A DNA stretch of 64,000 nucleotides from Chamaelirium japonicum (GCA_947650365.1 OX393554.1:35056137-35120136); one strand, 5' to 3'. Counted from the first letter of the stretch, positions 50,577 to 62,626 are shown. A program made the numbers and translations. Notes: a model not told the origin generated them from the sequence alone.

Positions 50577-51666
50577 CTGCAAATAAATTTAATTCAGTAA
50601 ACTATTATGCCCCTTACACTTATGAGGCATGATTTTAAAAAAATCATATTCGATAGCATTTGTAGAGAAAATAATCTTAAAAAATTCATTGTAGATGAAT
50701 CAACAATTGCCATATTGCTCAGTGGGCTGAAAATTTTCTACCTTATGCTCCGCACTTCTCGGCCTGCAAGACGATGCAAACCTTTAATGTCTACGTCACT
50801 CGCAACAACAATACAATTCAAATCTTAGGCATTTTATAAAGTTGCCACATAAAATTTCGAAGGAGTAATATAACAATAAAGGAAACTGCTCACTGAAATT
50901 GCTCACTGAAATCAAGGAAACTGCTCACTGAAATTGAAAGACCGAACTCTCTGTTCACAGTAATGATTTAACCTTACAGTGACTGAACCGGAGGCAGCAA
51001 CTGAGGTGACTGAACCGGAGTGAACCTAAATGATCCACAAGAATTTAACTGGAGTGACTGAACTGGAGGACTGAACCAAACCAAGGATTGAACCAATGGT
51101 TGTGGTTACATGAATGGAGCTTCGGTCTGTAAAGGGTACCCAATCCGATTTCGTTGCCCACTTTAACACAGAAACCCTAAAGAGGAAAGATATCAGGCAG
51201 ATTTCAGATCTGTCCCTAATTGGCGGTCAAGGATGAACATATGAAGCCACCTGATGACGATGATGGAGAGAGATTGTCACTGCTAATAGATCATCCTTCC
51301 TCTAGAGCCAAGAAATCTTCACTGCTGCAACTGTCGATCAACAGATCCGATGATGAAGATGATGGCAAGGAAAGAAATCTTCACCGATGATGAAGACTGA
51401 AAAGGATTCGACGACTAATCAATGGATTAAAGGAAGCTATTTTGGAATGAAGAAAGCTCACCGTTGCGACTATCGTTCGAAGGAACTTCACCATCTTGAG
51501 CTAAACATGGCTGTCTTCCTCGATCTTAATCTCAGATTTACAGATTTTGTCTGTCAAAGAAGAGTTCAATGAATAACATTTCTTTTAGGCTGAATAACAT
51601 ATTTCTTTTAGCCTGAAAAATATGTGATGCATTGATGATGCTGAAAGAGGATGACTTGTTCTCTAC

Positions 51667-51828
51667 CTCATCTGCTTGAAGGGTGCCAATGTCTCTGCTA
51701 TACCATCCACAATACATCCCTCTTGAGCTACGACCCTCTTGTTGTTTGGGTTGACATATGAACCAATGTTCTCCTTTGATGAGGACTCATGCTTTGCCCG
51801 TTTCTTGCAGAGAGTAGAGAAGCGGTTC
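51667..51828 (-). other. Exon-like frame, unrecognised
   Basis: Between an acceptor (TTGTTCAG) and a donor (GTAGAG), the minus strand is open for 54 codons: NRFSTLCKKRAKHESSSKEN, then IGSYVNPNNKRVVAQEGC and IVDGIAETLAPFKQMR. Basic first half. Possibly another captured exon or a downstream exon of the Helitron transcript. No family recognised. Confidence 0.4.
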
Positions 51829-52439
51829 CTGAACAATCAGATTGACTAAAATTACATGATTTAACTACGTGCAATGTACTGTTGTACCATACTTGTATAT
51901 TTAAATGGAAAGTTCCAATGTAAACACGATTTAAAGAGAGAGTGAGAGAGAGAAACATCAATATACTTTAGTCACCTGAGAAGTGTCTCTATTGTCTTAT
52001 TCCTTCCTTGGGTTCATACACATTTGACTGTAAGGAATCAGCAATAGAAAACTACTACACAATAGTAATCAATCAACATACATATAGAACTTTAAGACGA
52101 AGTAAGAAAATTCCACCATACAATTACCTTGCAAAATAACAGCTAGAAAGTATCTATGAAAATATGCCCAAGAAGAAGATAGAAAGTCTAGAACTAATTA
52201 CATAATGTAAATTACTGTATTATGACATATTTACATTCATCATATAATAATCCACCGTCTTCAGTTTCATCCCGAACCAGGTCCCTACAAATAAGACAAA
52301 CTCTAATCTGTGAACAAATGAGAAAGAGTTAGACAATAAAAAATATACCACTACATTATAAAGCGATCAAACATATCATAATTGACTACCATATATCTAA
52401 AAAAAAAGGTGAAACATATGTGATCACCATCAATGGGTA

Positions 52440-53190
52440 TATTCTATAATATTGTTGCCTCAGTCTTGCCATGATTAGTCATCGTCTTTGTTCTGCCCTC
52501 CATATCGCCGCATCATTTATTAATTGTCTCTCGACAACATAACGCTGGCGTCCCTCAATATGGTTCTCTGTGAAAATGATCTTATAATTTTTAATTTTTT
52601 TTAGTACATCATATTGAATTTATAAACATTTTTAATAGAGAAAACATACCCTCAAGAAGCAACTACATCCATGTTCTTCTTAAAAACATTGAAACATCAC
52701 GAGCATATGGCATTAATCGCCAAATAACATTTTGGCTCATCCCATATAGGTGAACTCTACCACGAACGGGCCACCTAGGCCACCCATTGACTCGTTCTTC
52801 AATGGGAATGACGGGTACATGCATATCCCACACCTGCAAAGGTGATACGTTGCAACTATAAGTCGTCTTATTTAATGCATATAATTTGATAAAGGTAATG
52901 AGCGTATACATTACCTCATATCCTCGACAAAACACCAACTGAAAGGGCGCCTGTCGAAGCGTCCGCACTGGTGAGGGTAGTGGCGGCGAAGGCGACTGTG
53001 CTGATGAGGATAGCTAGAGAAAGCGACGATATTGGCGCATGTTATCGACACGACGTGATAATGGCAGCTATAACAATGCCATATAAGTATATTTGGAGTG
53101 AGATGAAAGGAGTGATGGAGAGGGGGAGAGAGATACCAGACGTGAAGACGACGGCTGGAGTGAACGACGGTACTGACGTGCATTACTGAC
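52440..53190 (-). other. Exon-like frames, unrecognised
   Basis: Minus strand, in order: PSPVRTLRQAPFQLVFCRGY ending before GTAATG (52914 region), then after an acceptor VWDMHVPVIPIEERVNGWPR with WPVRGRVHLYGMSQNVIWRL, and then ENHIEGRQRYVVERQLINDA with AIWRAEQRR. The arrangement looks like three exons of one protein. I cannot name it; it is not the RPA-like gene that many plant Helitrons carry. Confidence 0.4.
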
Positions 53191-53243
53191 GCGGCGAGAC
53201 GTTGTAATGGTATCGTATAAGTATCTTTGGATTTAAAACTTTT

Positions 53244-53720
53244 TCAAGACAATAGTACTTCAGGATAAACAATATTTGCAGTTTCAGTTGTGCCGTCTGG
53301 TCGAAGAAGTATAGAAATTCTGTTTGTTGATGTACATCTTGAAAGTGCTACATATAACTGTCCGTGGCTAAAAACCATTGTCCTCAAATCAATCCCGACG
53401 TACTTGACTGATTGGCCTTGAGCCTTATTGATTGTCATTGTATATGCAAGCCGTATAGGAAATTGACGCCGTGACATTGGAAATGGCAATTCTGATGATG
53501 ACGGTATTAAAGATATCCTTGGAATAAATACCAAATCACCTGATTTATCTCCAGTTAAAATCTGGGCTTCAATTACCCGAGTTCGACAACGGATAACCAT
53601 TAATCTTGTCCCGTTGCAAAGTCCATCTTTAGGCGCAAGATTCCTGAGCAATATTATTGGGGACCCTACCTTTAATTTAAGCTTAAATGGTGGTAATCCG
53701 GAAGGATCAAGTGAATTCAA
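53244..53720 (-). pseudogene. Helitron helicase, C-terminal segment
   Basis: Contains [20 protein letters not shown] and NGTRLMV, then [20 protein letters not shown] and [15 protein letters not shown]. These are motifs of the PIF1-like superfamily 1 helicase fused to Helitron Rep (family Helitron helicase-like, PIF1), including the TINKAQGQ and QLYVALSR blocks. Stop after PEVLLS is near the family's usual end. This part looks well preserved. Confidence 0.95.
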
Positions 53721-53801
53721 AAATTCAGTCGGATAACCATTAGACGTCGAACTAAGATCATCCTCGATAGTTTTATCTGCAGCATAATATACAATTATTT
53801 C

Positions 53802-54923
53802 TTAAGGGAATAGTTCCAACGTTGTATCATTTATTGCATTCACATCATCATTACGTGCAGCAAGAATTATACGTTCAGTTAGGAATGATACAGATGATGT
53901 ACCCTCGATATTTAATTGTGGGTAAACTGAAAGAATAAAATCTGTAAGATCTTTTAAGAAATGAATTCCTAACGATAATTGAATCGTTTCAGTTGGATTT
54001 GATCCGACCTGTAATAATAAAAATAAGGATTTAGTTGGTAAGAAGCAATAAAGGACAACATACGGATTTCCAATGGATGTTATAGTATTTACCTCCATCA
54101 GAAAGTTGGCGAAATTAACATTTTCGGGTTCCGCCCTATCCAAACGCATATTTTGTACCAAGTATAACACTTGTACATGATTCCATATTATTGAGCGTCT
54201 GAGCGATGCAGCCACAATTTGTTCTCGCACACCTTTTGGTATAACAGGTAAGATTTATCGAAAATCTCCATCAAGGACAACTGTAATTCCACCGAATGGT
54301 CTTTTATTGCCTTTAACATCTTGAAGAGTTCAATCAACAGATTCAACGCAATATCTGTGTTGCATTGTGATTTCATCCCAAACAATCAGCTTAGTCTCTC
54401 TAAAAAGAGCAGCATGTATTGATTGTTTCGTGAATCTGCAACTTGAGTTTTCTAATATATCAAGGGGTATCTTAAATGTCGAGTGTGCTGTACGGCCTCC
54501 AGATAATAACAAAGATGCAATACTAGACGAAGCAACCATGATGACAATGTGACCAAGACTACGGCAAGCACCTGCTATTGTATTGTATACAAATGTCTTC
54601 TCAGTACCAGTTGCTCCACTGAGAAAAAAAACTTTTCCCATTTCATTGAATACGGACTCAGTTACTGCTTTGTAAGCATTGTGTTGCTCAGTATTAAGAC
54701 GCGCAACGTTAGCAGATGTTTCTTCTTGTTGTCCCTCGTACATTAATTGTTGCTGCTCCCAAATTAGTCTATTTCCAATCACCATACTCCATACTCCTAC
54801 TGTCAAAGGTAAGGGAGGAAAATCTGTCACGCTTTTACCTGCTTGTAAAAGAAGCTGGTCTAACAAATATAGACCATAATCAGTTACTTGTTCTTCTGTT
54901 GGACTGGGAATGTTAAACTCCAC
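53802..54923 (-). pseudogene. Helitron helicase, N-terminal and middle segments
   Basis: Minus strand from 54923: [20 protein letters not shown], Walker A-like [35 protein letters not shown], and Walker B-like LIVWDEITM; then in other frames near 54300-54200 PFGGITVVLDGDFR and ILPVIPKGVREQIVAASL, and to 53802 VQNMRLDRAEPENVNFANFL. The Walker A consensus GxGGTGKT is altered to GATGTEKT, replacing the Gly before Lys by Glu, which should impair ATP binding. At least one frame change lies near 54330 and a stop near 54260, and the frame continues with a likely intron or gap at 54010-54090. Confidence 0.93.
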
Positions 54924-54955
54924 ACAAGCTTATGATGAAGAACATCATATATATT

Positions 54956-55918
54956 TTATGAAAACATATTCCATAATAAATCGGGTTGTAATAGAGAACA
55001 TTTCAGTAGTATAATATTGAACAATCTTCGCAGTTGATATCCTGTATTCAAGATAGTAGCCTCCGTGAGACATTGTATCCATTCAGTATCATCTTCTAGC
55101 AATCCAAGTTCAGCACATGCAGATTTGAATGTAGGAAAATTAACACCATTCACTGTCCGTAAACATTCAAATGATTGTGGCCCTTTCACGACAGTAAGCA
55201 ACAAACGAAGAAAGAACTTCTCGCCTTCATTTGGATTAGCAAAATACATCCTGCCAATAGCAAAACCTCGTTTCCTTGGGGTCCATATTTTATTTGTCTT
55301 ACTCCAAACAAAATATTGAGGGAATTCTTGATAAGTAAAATTATGTGCACTATGATTTCTAGCACAACAATCAAAGAAGGCTGTCAAAGTTAAATTTTGA
55401 TTAGCCGCTCTAGAAATAATATCCCTAATATCTTCTGTTATCTTAAAAGTAATATGATGCATCCCAAGCAGATGAATTGCTAACCGCACAACATTTGGCT
55501 TCTCTTGGTGTAATGGAAACTCAAGTAGTCTCCATGCTGCTTCAGGTGGTCCGATGTATCGTGCATCAATGTACTGCTGAATCTCATCACCTCCCAAAAC
55601 CATGGTAGTTCTGTCATGTCCCTTATAAATGTATTTGTGAATATATTTAACCGCACGACATGATGCGCACACTTCAGCATTAATATGGCAATCGAACATT
55701 GCAGATAAATGAGGATTATATGGAACAACATCCCTATTATCAATCTCTTGTCCCCTCACAATATACACTTGATTGGTATTACGACATCGATAAATAGGAT
55801 ATCCATCCAAATCCATAGATGTTTCATTAGTAAACTTGCGTGGATAATGTTTGGTGCATTGACCGTTGTCCATACATGATGCACGCTGGTTTCTCAACCC
55901 GCACGGACCATGAACCAT
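54956..55918 (-). pseudogene. Helitron Rep, C-terminal part with the catalytic tyrosines
   Basis: A 320-codon open frame on the minus strand: MVHGPCGLRNQRASCMDNGQ, CTKHYPRKF, VVPYNPHLSAMFDCHINAEV, VKYIHKYIYKGHDRTT, EAAWRLLEFPLH, RKRGFAIGRMYFANPNEGE, FFLRLLLTVVKGPQSFECLR. This order is diagnostic for the Rep portion of plant Helitron proteins. The two tyrosines of the YxxxY nicking motif (KYIHKY) are present. The longest preserved part of the element. Confidence 0.97.
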
Positions 55919-56005
55919 ACATTTTTTAACAGTTTGAAAAGGCAGAGGATGTGCGTCAGGGTCTGAAAATTCAGCTGAAATTATTTGATCAACTTGTGCA
56001 ACTAT

Positions 56006-56959
56006 TCAAATTTTATCTGTATGTTGAAGGAAGATCAATGCGTGCATATATGGAAGACCGCGCTTTTGAAATTCAATTGTGAAAACCTGTGCAACTGCTC
56101 GGCCAAATATCTTATTTTGTAAAATTTCTTTCATTATTGCTTTCCGCTTCAACTCAAATATACGGTCAACTAAATCAGGTCGAAGAACAGCAGTTTGATA
56201 AGGTAACAATTCTGCTTTAATTTCTGGCCAATTAGGATTTGCAGTTACTGTAAGAAATATATCTGGATGTTTGTTGTATCGTGTGATCGTCATGGAGTCT
56301 TGGAAAATCTCGTACATATTTCTTGGATTTCCTGAATGCGACGATGGTAAAATAAATCTTTTTCCAACTTGAGCTGCAGACAAACCCTCTTCCGCAATAT
56401 CTGTTAAACCCTTGTATATATCCGCCCGAATGATGTTTTGATTGAGTTTAACAAAATGAAGACGATTTTGTTCATTTGCGGCCCATGCATCTACTAAGAA
56501 TTCTTGGAATAATTTTCCTCCATGTAAAATTGTTGAATATTCTGTCGGGTGAGGGAATAACCGATATGCAAAATATTGTGTATGAGTAAGTCTGGAATTG
56601 CTTGAGCAATTATTGATTACATCAAACTGTCGTATATCTTAAGACCACCCTAATTCTCCAAAAGGGAACATAAGTACGCAGTGCAATGGTGGATACGCCG
56701 GATGACATTCACTTATCTGTTTCAATTCTTGGCCGCCTCTCAAATGAAGAATGATGTCTCGTGCAGCATGAGCCTCACTTCCATCTCCCGGTAATATAAT
56801 TGCAACTTCATTTGTCGTTGGAAGATTATAGCGACGACGATCGGTACCATGTTTATAGTGTAGATATGCCAATACATTATTGTTCTCTTGAGAATTTTTA
56901 ATTGCACTTAAAATCTCGTATGCATGTTTATAAAGTTTGCAAAAGGGATTGTTTTGCAA
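56006..56959 (-). pseudogene. Helitron Rep, HUH region
   Basis: From 56959: NNVLAYLHYKHGTDRRRYNL, PTTNEVAIILPGDGS, HPAYPPLHCVLMFPFGELGW, then a stop at 56639; the same frame continues with YFAYRLFPHP, LFQEFLVDAW and NRLHFVKLNQNIIRADIYKG, then GKRFILPSSHSGNPRNMYE, PDIFLTVTANPNWPEI and FQKRGLPYMHALIFLQH. The domain is Helitron_like_N (PF14214). In active Reps the metal-binding motif reads GLPHxH; here it is GLPYMH, the first His replaced by Tyr, so the nuclease would not be expected to work even without the stop. Confidence 0.96.
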
Positions 56960-57054
56960 AAGTGTATCTTGAATGATACTTAAGACATCCCTTGATAAAT
57001 TTGGATTACGGTGATCTTAAAAATCCAATGCAGTGTCCGGATATAAATATAAAG

Positions 57055-57567
57055 CTACGAATAAATCGGATCCTTACCAATATCTGGTAGCAATGCTCCC
57101 GTTTGGTGACGTAATTCTCCGTGTATTATAAACGACGTAGGCCCACATCCAGTTAATGAACAGTCATCTATTTGTGCCCCAAGACTTGTAAAAACATTTG
57201 TTGCATGATATTCTCTAATATATTTCCGAAATGATGTTGATCGTGAATCAGAGCCTTCGTATAGTGATTGAAGAGTAGGAGGCAATGCAGAAAGTGGCGG
57301 TAACTTAATTTTTCCTTCTAAACAGCACATTCCAAATAAAGGATGTCCAGCAGGAGATGCTATTAATTGTTCATCTTTCCAATGAAGAGCTGAACAAAAT
57401 GTACATATAACATCCATACGTCCAAGAAAATGACAATCGGTTGGAACATGATGCGACAATCCTGTCTCTGTCATGTTTTCGTCTCCATATTCATAATCAA
57501 ATGTATCTTCAATATAGGTGTTTTGCACATCATTTCTCATGTTATTACTCTCATGAGGTAGTTGCAT
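57055..57567 (-). pseudogene. Helitron Rep, N-terminal zinc-finger segment
   Basis: Contains LGRMDVICTFCSALHWKDEQ, FGMCCLEGKIKLPPLSALPP, LQSLYEGSDSRSTSFRKYIR, FTSLGAQIDD and FIIHGELRHQTGALLPDIG. The C-x2-C-x2-LHW and CC-x-GK pattern is the DNA-binding zinc finger at the N-terminus of Helitron Rep proteins. The frame ends after DPIYS, where the family normally continues. Confidence 0.95.
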
Positions 57568-57679
57568 TGGATTTTCACTGTTAACATAATAAAACGGTTA
57601 TATGTATACTTGTTAAGTTTATCCATACTTTTAAAATATTTATAATTTAATATTAAAATTTATTTTACAATTCATAATA

Positions 57680-58312
57680 TTACCTGTTATTTTCTCTATT
57701 TGGAGATATGCTTCCAAATATGGATGAACATGCAACTGATTGAAACTCGAGTCCAAGGTTTCGAAATGTGACATTTGTAGTAGATTCACCAACTATGTTG
57801 CTTGTATAACTCTCTGGCTGTTCCAGAGAGTATACCATTTTTTCTTTACCCGCTTTTTCTCTTGATCTCTGTGTACGTTGTGATATTGCACGTTTTGATA
57901 CTGTTACATCAGAACCAACCGATAACGGGACGTGACTTTCAACTCTTAACGATGAAGTAGTTGATGGCCTCAAATAAAAAGTCCTTTCAACCTCTTTCTC
58001 TTTCCCCTTGTTTCCATCCTGCACCAGACGTGAGCTCCCACCCATTATGTCTTCAAAGGTAACTTGTGTTGATAGTTGGTCATTAATCATTTTCTCTTTA
58101 GCTTCACTTTCTCTTGCTCTTCGTGCTCGTTGAGATACTGTACGTAATGATACTGTTATGTCTTCCATGGTAGATTGTGTTGATAATTCATTTGCTATAA
58201 ATTTAGCTCGCTTTGATGAAAATATAGTTTCTTTTTCTCTCTCTCTTCGAGCACACTGCGCTAATGACCGTTGAGATGACCCTCGGTTGATCAGTAACTT
58301 TTGGAACTGCAT
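57680..58312 (-). pseudogene. Helitron Rep, basic N-terminal leader with internal repeats
   Basis: A 210-codon frame starting MQFQKLLINRGSSQRSLAQC. It holds four Arg/Glu-rich modules of the type SQRxRRxREKExKEKM (near residues 14, 61, 140 and between), separated by Ser/Thr-rich links with STQ-T-EDI. Such Arg-Glu-rich leaders occur before the zinc finger in many Helitron proteins. A likely intron (57570-57680, ending in a T/A-rich stretch) separates it from the zinc-finger exon. The start codon is uncertain because exon-like sequence lies further upstream. Confidence 0.72.
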
Positions 58313-58429
58313 TTGAATTTTCGAAACTCAATAAAATAAAAATACTTAAAAATGTAATAATCTTAAGGTCATGAGACTTAATGAGGGGAGGCATATGTCT
58401 CAAAGTTTTATAATGTATATGTTTCATGG

Positions 58430-58930
58430 ATTGTTAAAATTTTTGATGTATTATATGTACTACAAACTCTGAAAAGTACTGAGATGGATCATTTTGGTTT
58501 GTTATTTTTGTAGTATATTTTATTTGCCAAAGATCTTGAGTGTATTTCTAACATGAACAAAAATCCAATCGAAATAAATAAAAAAAATGTATCAAAGAAA
58601 CAATATCTAATTATATGTATAATTTTTTTTATTCCAAGACGTGCCAAAGATCATTTTGGTTTTTTTCAATGTTTGAGACCCTATAATAATATTTTGCCTA
58701 AGATATATTTATAATATTTATTGACTCTATACTCTTTAATAATAGCAAACGATCTTGGGTATGTTTCTAATATTAACAAAAATCCGATCAAAATCTAAGA
58801 TAACTTAGCAAGATATTAACATTAACAAACGAAACTACCAAAGGAACTTTCTAATCACCATAGCATGCTTGAAATTAAAAAACTATAATAAATTGAATAA
58901 TAATAACTTGTATAGAAACAAAATAAAATT
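58430..58930. other. AT-rich spacer
   Basis: No gene. GATCATTTTGGTTT and AACAAAAATCCGATCAAAAT words occur twice each, weak repeats. Confidence 0.4.
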
Positions 58931-59260
58931 TATAATGTCAAGATTGACAAACCGTGGAGGCAACGCATGGTGATGTTAGTAAGGGTCCAGAGGGTGGCTG
59001 ACCGCGTTCAGCCTGATCGGCTACTGCTATAGAGGCTGGTTGGTGAGACGCATTTCCTATGAAAAGATGAATAATATTACAATATGGTGCATATTCATAT
59101 ATTAAAAAAAGAGGTAGATATAGTGGTAACTAACCAGGCACAGTGATGTCGGGAATATTAATCATGGTTGACACAACAGGCACTAAAGGTCTGACCACGG
59201 GAATGGCAGACACAGTATACCCGGTAGACACTTGCTCAAGGAACAAACTATCTAATCTTA
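58930..59260 (-). other. Exon-like frames upstream of the Helitron gene
   Basis: Minus strand: VSTGYTVSAIPVVRPLVPVV with STMINIPDITVPG ends before a possible donor (GTTAGTTACC), and after TTTTCATAG the strand reads NASHQPASIAVADQAERGQP with PSGPLLTSPCVASTV. The two join in phase through the likely intron 59050-59135. They could be leader exons of the Helitron gene or a captured gene. Confidence 0.35.
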
Positions 59261-59309
59261 ATATTTAATTTGTCTAGAATATGTAAGGTAGGATGAGGAT
59301 CGAGGTCAA

Positions 59310-60133
59310 GCATGACAGGGGGTAAATTACACTTTTATCCCCTGAGGTCTAAATATCAAACCAATGTAATTAGTTATATTAATTAGACTTTATCCCCCTA
59401 AAACTAAGAGTTCTATCAGCTAACCATCTAAGAGAAAGAGTGAACTAAAGGAGAAGAAAGAAACGTTTGGCGTGTGAACTGACCGTTTGAGAAGGAAAAG
59501 TTTGAAAACATAATAATTTTCTGTTGAAGGATTATTTCCAAAACAATTGCGTGGTTTTATTTAAATATCATAGATCAGAAGAAATCAAGAAGTATGAAAA
59601 TATGGTCAATATATAATGTTTGAATGAAATGATCGAGGTGTTTTTATATAAATATAACTTTGAATTGATCACTAACCGTTGCCATTAAAGGAATTTTTTT
59701 TTTTGACCCAAGTATGCTTATGGGTACAAACTGGAACGCACAAAAAAAGGGTTATTTAACATTGCCCCACAATTTTTGCGAAGATTTTTTTTTTACCCAA
59801 ATCTGCTTATGGGTTGGGTTCTTGGGTACAAACTCGAATGCACAAAAAAAAAAAGGTTATTTAACATTGCCCCACAAATTTTGCATTGTATTAGACTTTA
59901 CTCCCCATATTTTTATTAATTATCCCCCCAAAACAAAGTGTTCTGTAAGCTCACCATATAAAGAAAGGGTGAATTGACGGTAAAAGAAATAAAGTTTTGG
60001 CGTGTGAGCGGATCGAACAATTACTTTTGGGGGTAAACTCTAAATAATGAAAATATGTGGTAAAGTGTAATTCAATGAAAAATTTGTGGCAAAGTTGAAA
60101 TACCCAAAAAAAAAATCCCATATTAGCCCCATT

Positions 60134-60182
<49 letters not shown>

Positions 60183-61110
60183 TTGTTACCAATGAATTAG
60201 TGGGAATCTGAACTTTGTTACTATGCTAAAGAATCATCAATCAAGTTAATATCTGTAATTTTATTGAGACTTTATGCAATATCTATTGCCATAGCTGATA
60301 AGAACGCTAATGGGTTGGGTTATTGGGTACATCCTAGAACGCAGAAAAAAAAATTGTTATTTAACTTTGCCCCACAAAATTTGCATTGTATTAGACTTTA
60401 CTGTCCATATTTTGATTAATTAGACTTTATCCCCCCAAAACTAAGAGTTCTATCCGCTAACCATCTAAGAGAAAGAGTGAAGTAAATGAGAAGAAAGAAA
60501 CGTTTGGCGTGTGAACTGACCGTGTTATTAGTCTTTGTGCAATGTCTACTGCCATAGCTGATAAGAAAGCTTATGGGTTGGGTTCTTGGGTTAAAGCTGG
60601 AACGTAGGAAAAAGAGTGTTATTTAACTTTGCCCCACAAAATTTGCATTGTATTATACTTTACTCTCCATATTTTTATTAATTAGACTTTAATCCCCCCA
60701 AAACTAAATGTTCTATCAGCTCACCATCTAAGAGAAAGAGTGAAGTAAAGTCTAATTCAATGAAAAATATGTGGGGCAAAGTTAAAATAACCCAAAAAAA
60801 ATCCCATATTAGACTTTATCCCCCCAAAACTAAAAGTTCTATCAGCTCACCATCTAAGAGAAAGAGTGAACTAACAGAGAAGAAAGAAACATTTGGCGTG
60901 TGAGCTGACCGTGTTATTAGTCTTTATGCAATGTCTACTGCCATAGCTAATAAGAAAGCTTATGGGTTGGGTTCTTGGGTTCAAACTGGAACGCAGGAAA
61001 AAGAGTGTTATTTAACTTTGCCCCACAAAATTTGCATTGTAATATACTTTACTCTCCATATTTTTATTAATTAGACTTTAATCCCCCCAAAACTAAATGT
61101 TCTATCAGGA
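59310..61110. repeat. Irregular tandem repeats of about 260-390 bp
   Basis: The blocks TATGGGTTGGGTTCTTGGGT, TTATTTAACTTTGCCCCACA, TTGCATTGTATTAGACTTTA, CCCCCCAAAACTAA, AGAGTTCTATCAGC and GTTTGGCGTGTGAACTGACC recur in the same order, with anchors at about 59811, 60311, 60575 and 60963 and partial copies before 59800. The unit resembles a MITE or LTR-like border sequence that multiplied in place. A (GA)n run lies at 60135-60179. Confidence 0.78.
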
Positions 61111-61114
61111 TGTT

Positions 61115-61600
61115 TAATCAGATTTTAATCAGCATTCACATTTATCAGCCTGATTGCATTGTTTACTTCAAAGATTTTGAGCTAAACAGTCTATCTCTAT
61201 CCATGATCAACTAATGAAGTTTACCTCATAAACACTAATATGCACATGTTGACAAAATGCACATATTTAAACATGTTTAAAAACCAAGGCCATCCATATA
61301 GCGTCCGCGCAAACAATAAAACAACATTGAAACATCATTCAAATCGACAAAGCAGTTTTTTGATTGAAAAACTGAAAACATTAGATGCAAAAGTAAGAGA
61401 AAAATGCAAACATACTATAACCCTAAATTTTTTTTTTTTTTTAATTTCATGTCTCAAGACCATATGCATTAGTACCGGGGGTTTCAGGCGTTCATACTTG
61501 GGTGGACGGACGGGCTACAGGCGTCAATCGGGCTGTAGGAATCGATCCGCTCGTCTTTCCAGTTTCTTTAAGACTGAAAAAAAATAGTAATTTGCTTAGA
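61115..61600. other. Unassigned stretch
   Basis: No gene recognised. The frame at 61240-61587 has no family features. Around 61485-61560 a short GC-rich segment (GGCGTTCATACTTGGGTGG, CGGACGGGCTACAGGCG) stands out; TATGAACGCCTGAATT in the following block (61820) faces it in inverted orientation. Confidence 0.3.
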
Positions 61601-61609
61601 AAGAGACAG

Positions 61610-62400
61610 AGAGAGAGAGAGAGAGAAATCTGCTAAAACTGAAGAAAGAAATCTGCAATCAGGCTAAAACAGTGAAGAAAGAAAATTCAGGCTAAAATTC
61701 AGCTTTAGCAGATTCTCAGGCTAAAATTCTGGCTAAAATTCAGCTTTAGAAAATTCAGCTTTAGCAACTTTAGAAACTGTCAGCATTGTTTAGAAACTGT
61801 CAGTAACAATTCAGGCTAAGTATGAACGCCTGAATTCAGCTTTAGCAGCTTTAGAAACTGTCAGCATTGTTTAGAAACTGATTTTTCAACAGTTAAACAG
61901 TTAAACAAAAAGCAGCTTTTTAGCTAAAACAGTTTCTAAAATTTTAGCTGCTAAAGCCTGAATTTTAACTGCTAAAATTTTAACTGTTGAAATTTTAGCT
62001 GCTAAAATTTTAACTATTGAAATTTCAGCTGCTGAATTTTAGTTGAAATAAAAGCCTGAATTTAGTTGAAATTAAAGCCTGAATTTTAACTGTTGAAATT
62101 TTAGCTGCTAAAGCCTGAATTTTAGCTTTTTAGCTTAAACAGTTTCTAAAATTTTAGCTGCTTTTTGTTTAACTGTTGCAATGGTCTATACAATGCTGAC
62201 AATTTTAGCAGCTTTAGCTGAATTTTAGCTGCTAAAGCTGAATTTTAGCTTTAGAAACTGTCAGCATTGTTTCAGAAATTGTCAATAACAATGCATTTTT
62301 CAGCTTCTGATTTTTTCTCCCAACTGTCAGCTGTTTCTGAAAACAGTTACTGAAATGTACAGTTTCAGTTTCAGCATTGTATAGACCATTGCAATTAGTT
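61610..62400. repeat. Block built from a few shuffled short words
   Basis: Nearly the whole stretch is made of AAATTCAGCTTTAGCA, AAATTTTAGCTGCTAAAGC, CTGAATTTTAGC and GAAACTGTCAGCATTGTTTA, on both strands and in varying order, with no constant period. Opposed copies create many small hairpins. Nothing coding. Confidence 0.8.
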
Positions 62401-62580
62401 CATAAATATCCGAAATGCTATGTATTTTCTCTATTCTTTTTTATTTAGTTTTAGCAGGTTCAACTGAACCCCCCCCCACCCCCCCTCTCTCTCTCTCAAC
62501 TGAAACCCCAAGGTTCTTCTTTGATTTTTTTTCCCAGCTTTCTCTATTCTTTTTTCAGTTTCAACATTGTTTTTTTTTAA

Positions 62581-62626
<46 letters not shown>

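Larger units (their letters stand above)
49263..51330. repeat. Tandem duplication, period 1,038 bp
   Basis: Two copies, 49263-50292 and 50301-51330, agree almost base for base (for example ACCCAGGGTAAACACAACAT at each start and AGAGCCAAGAAATCTTCACT at each end), with a few percent differences by eye. Each contains the captured exon, and ACTGAACCGGAG-type short repeats near 49945-50030. Confidence 0.93.
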
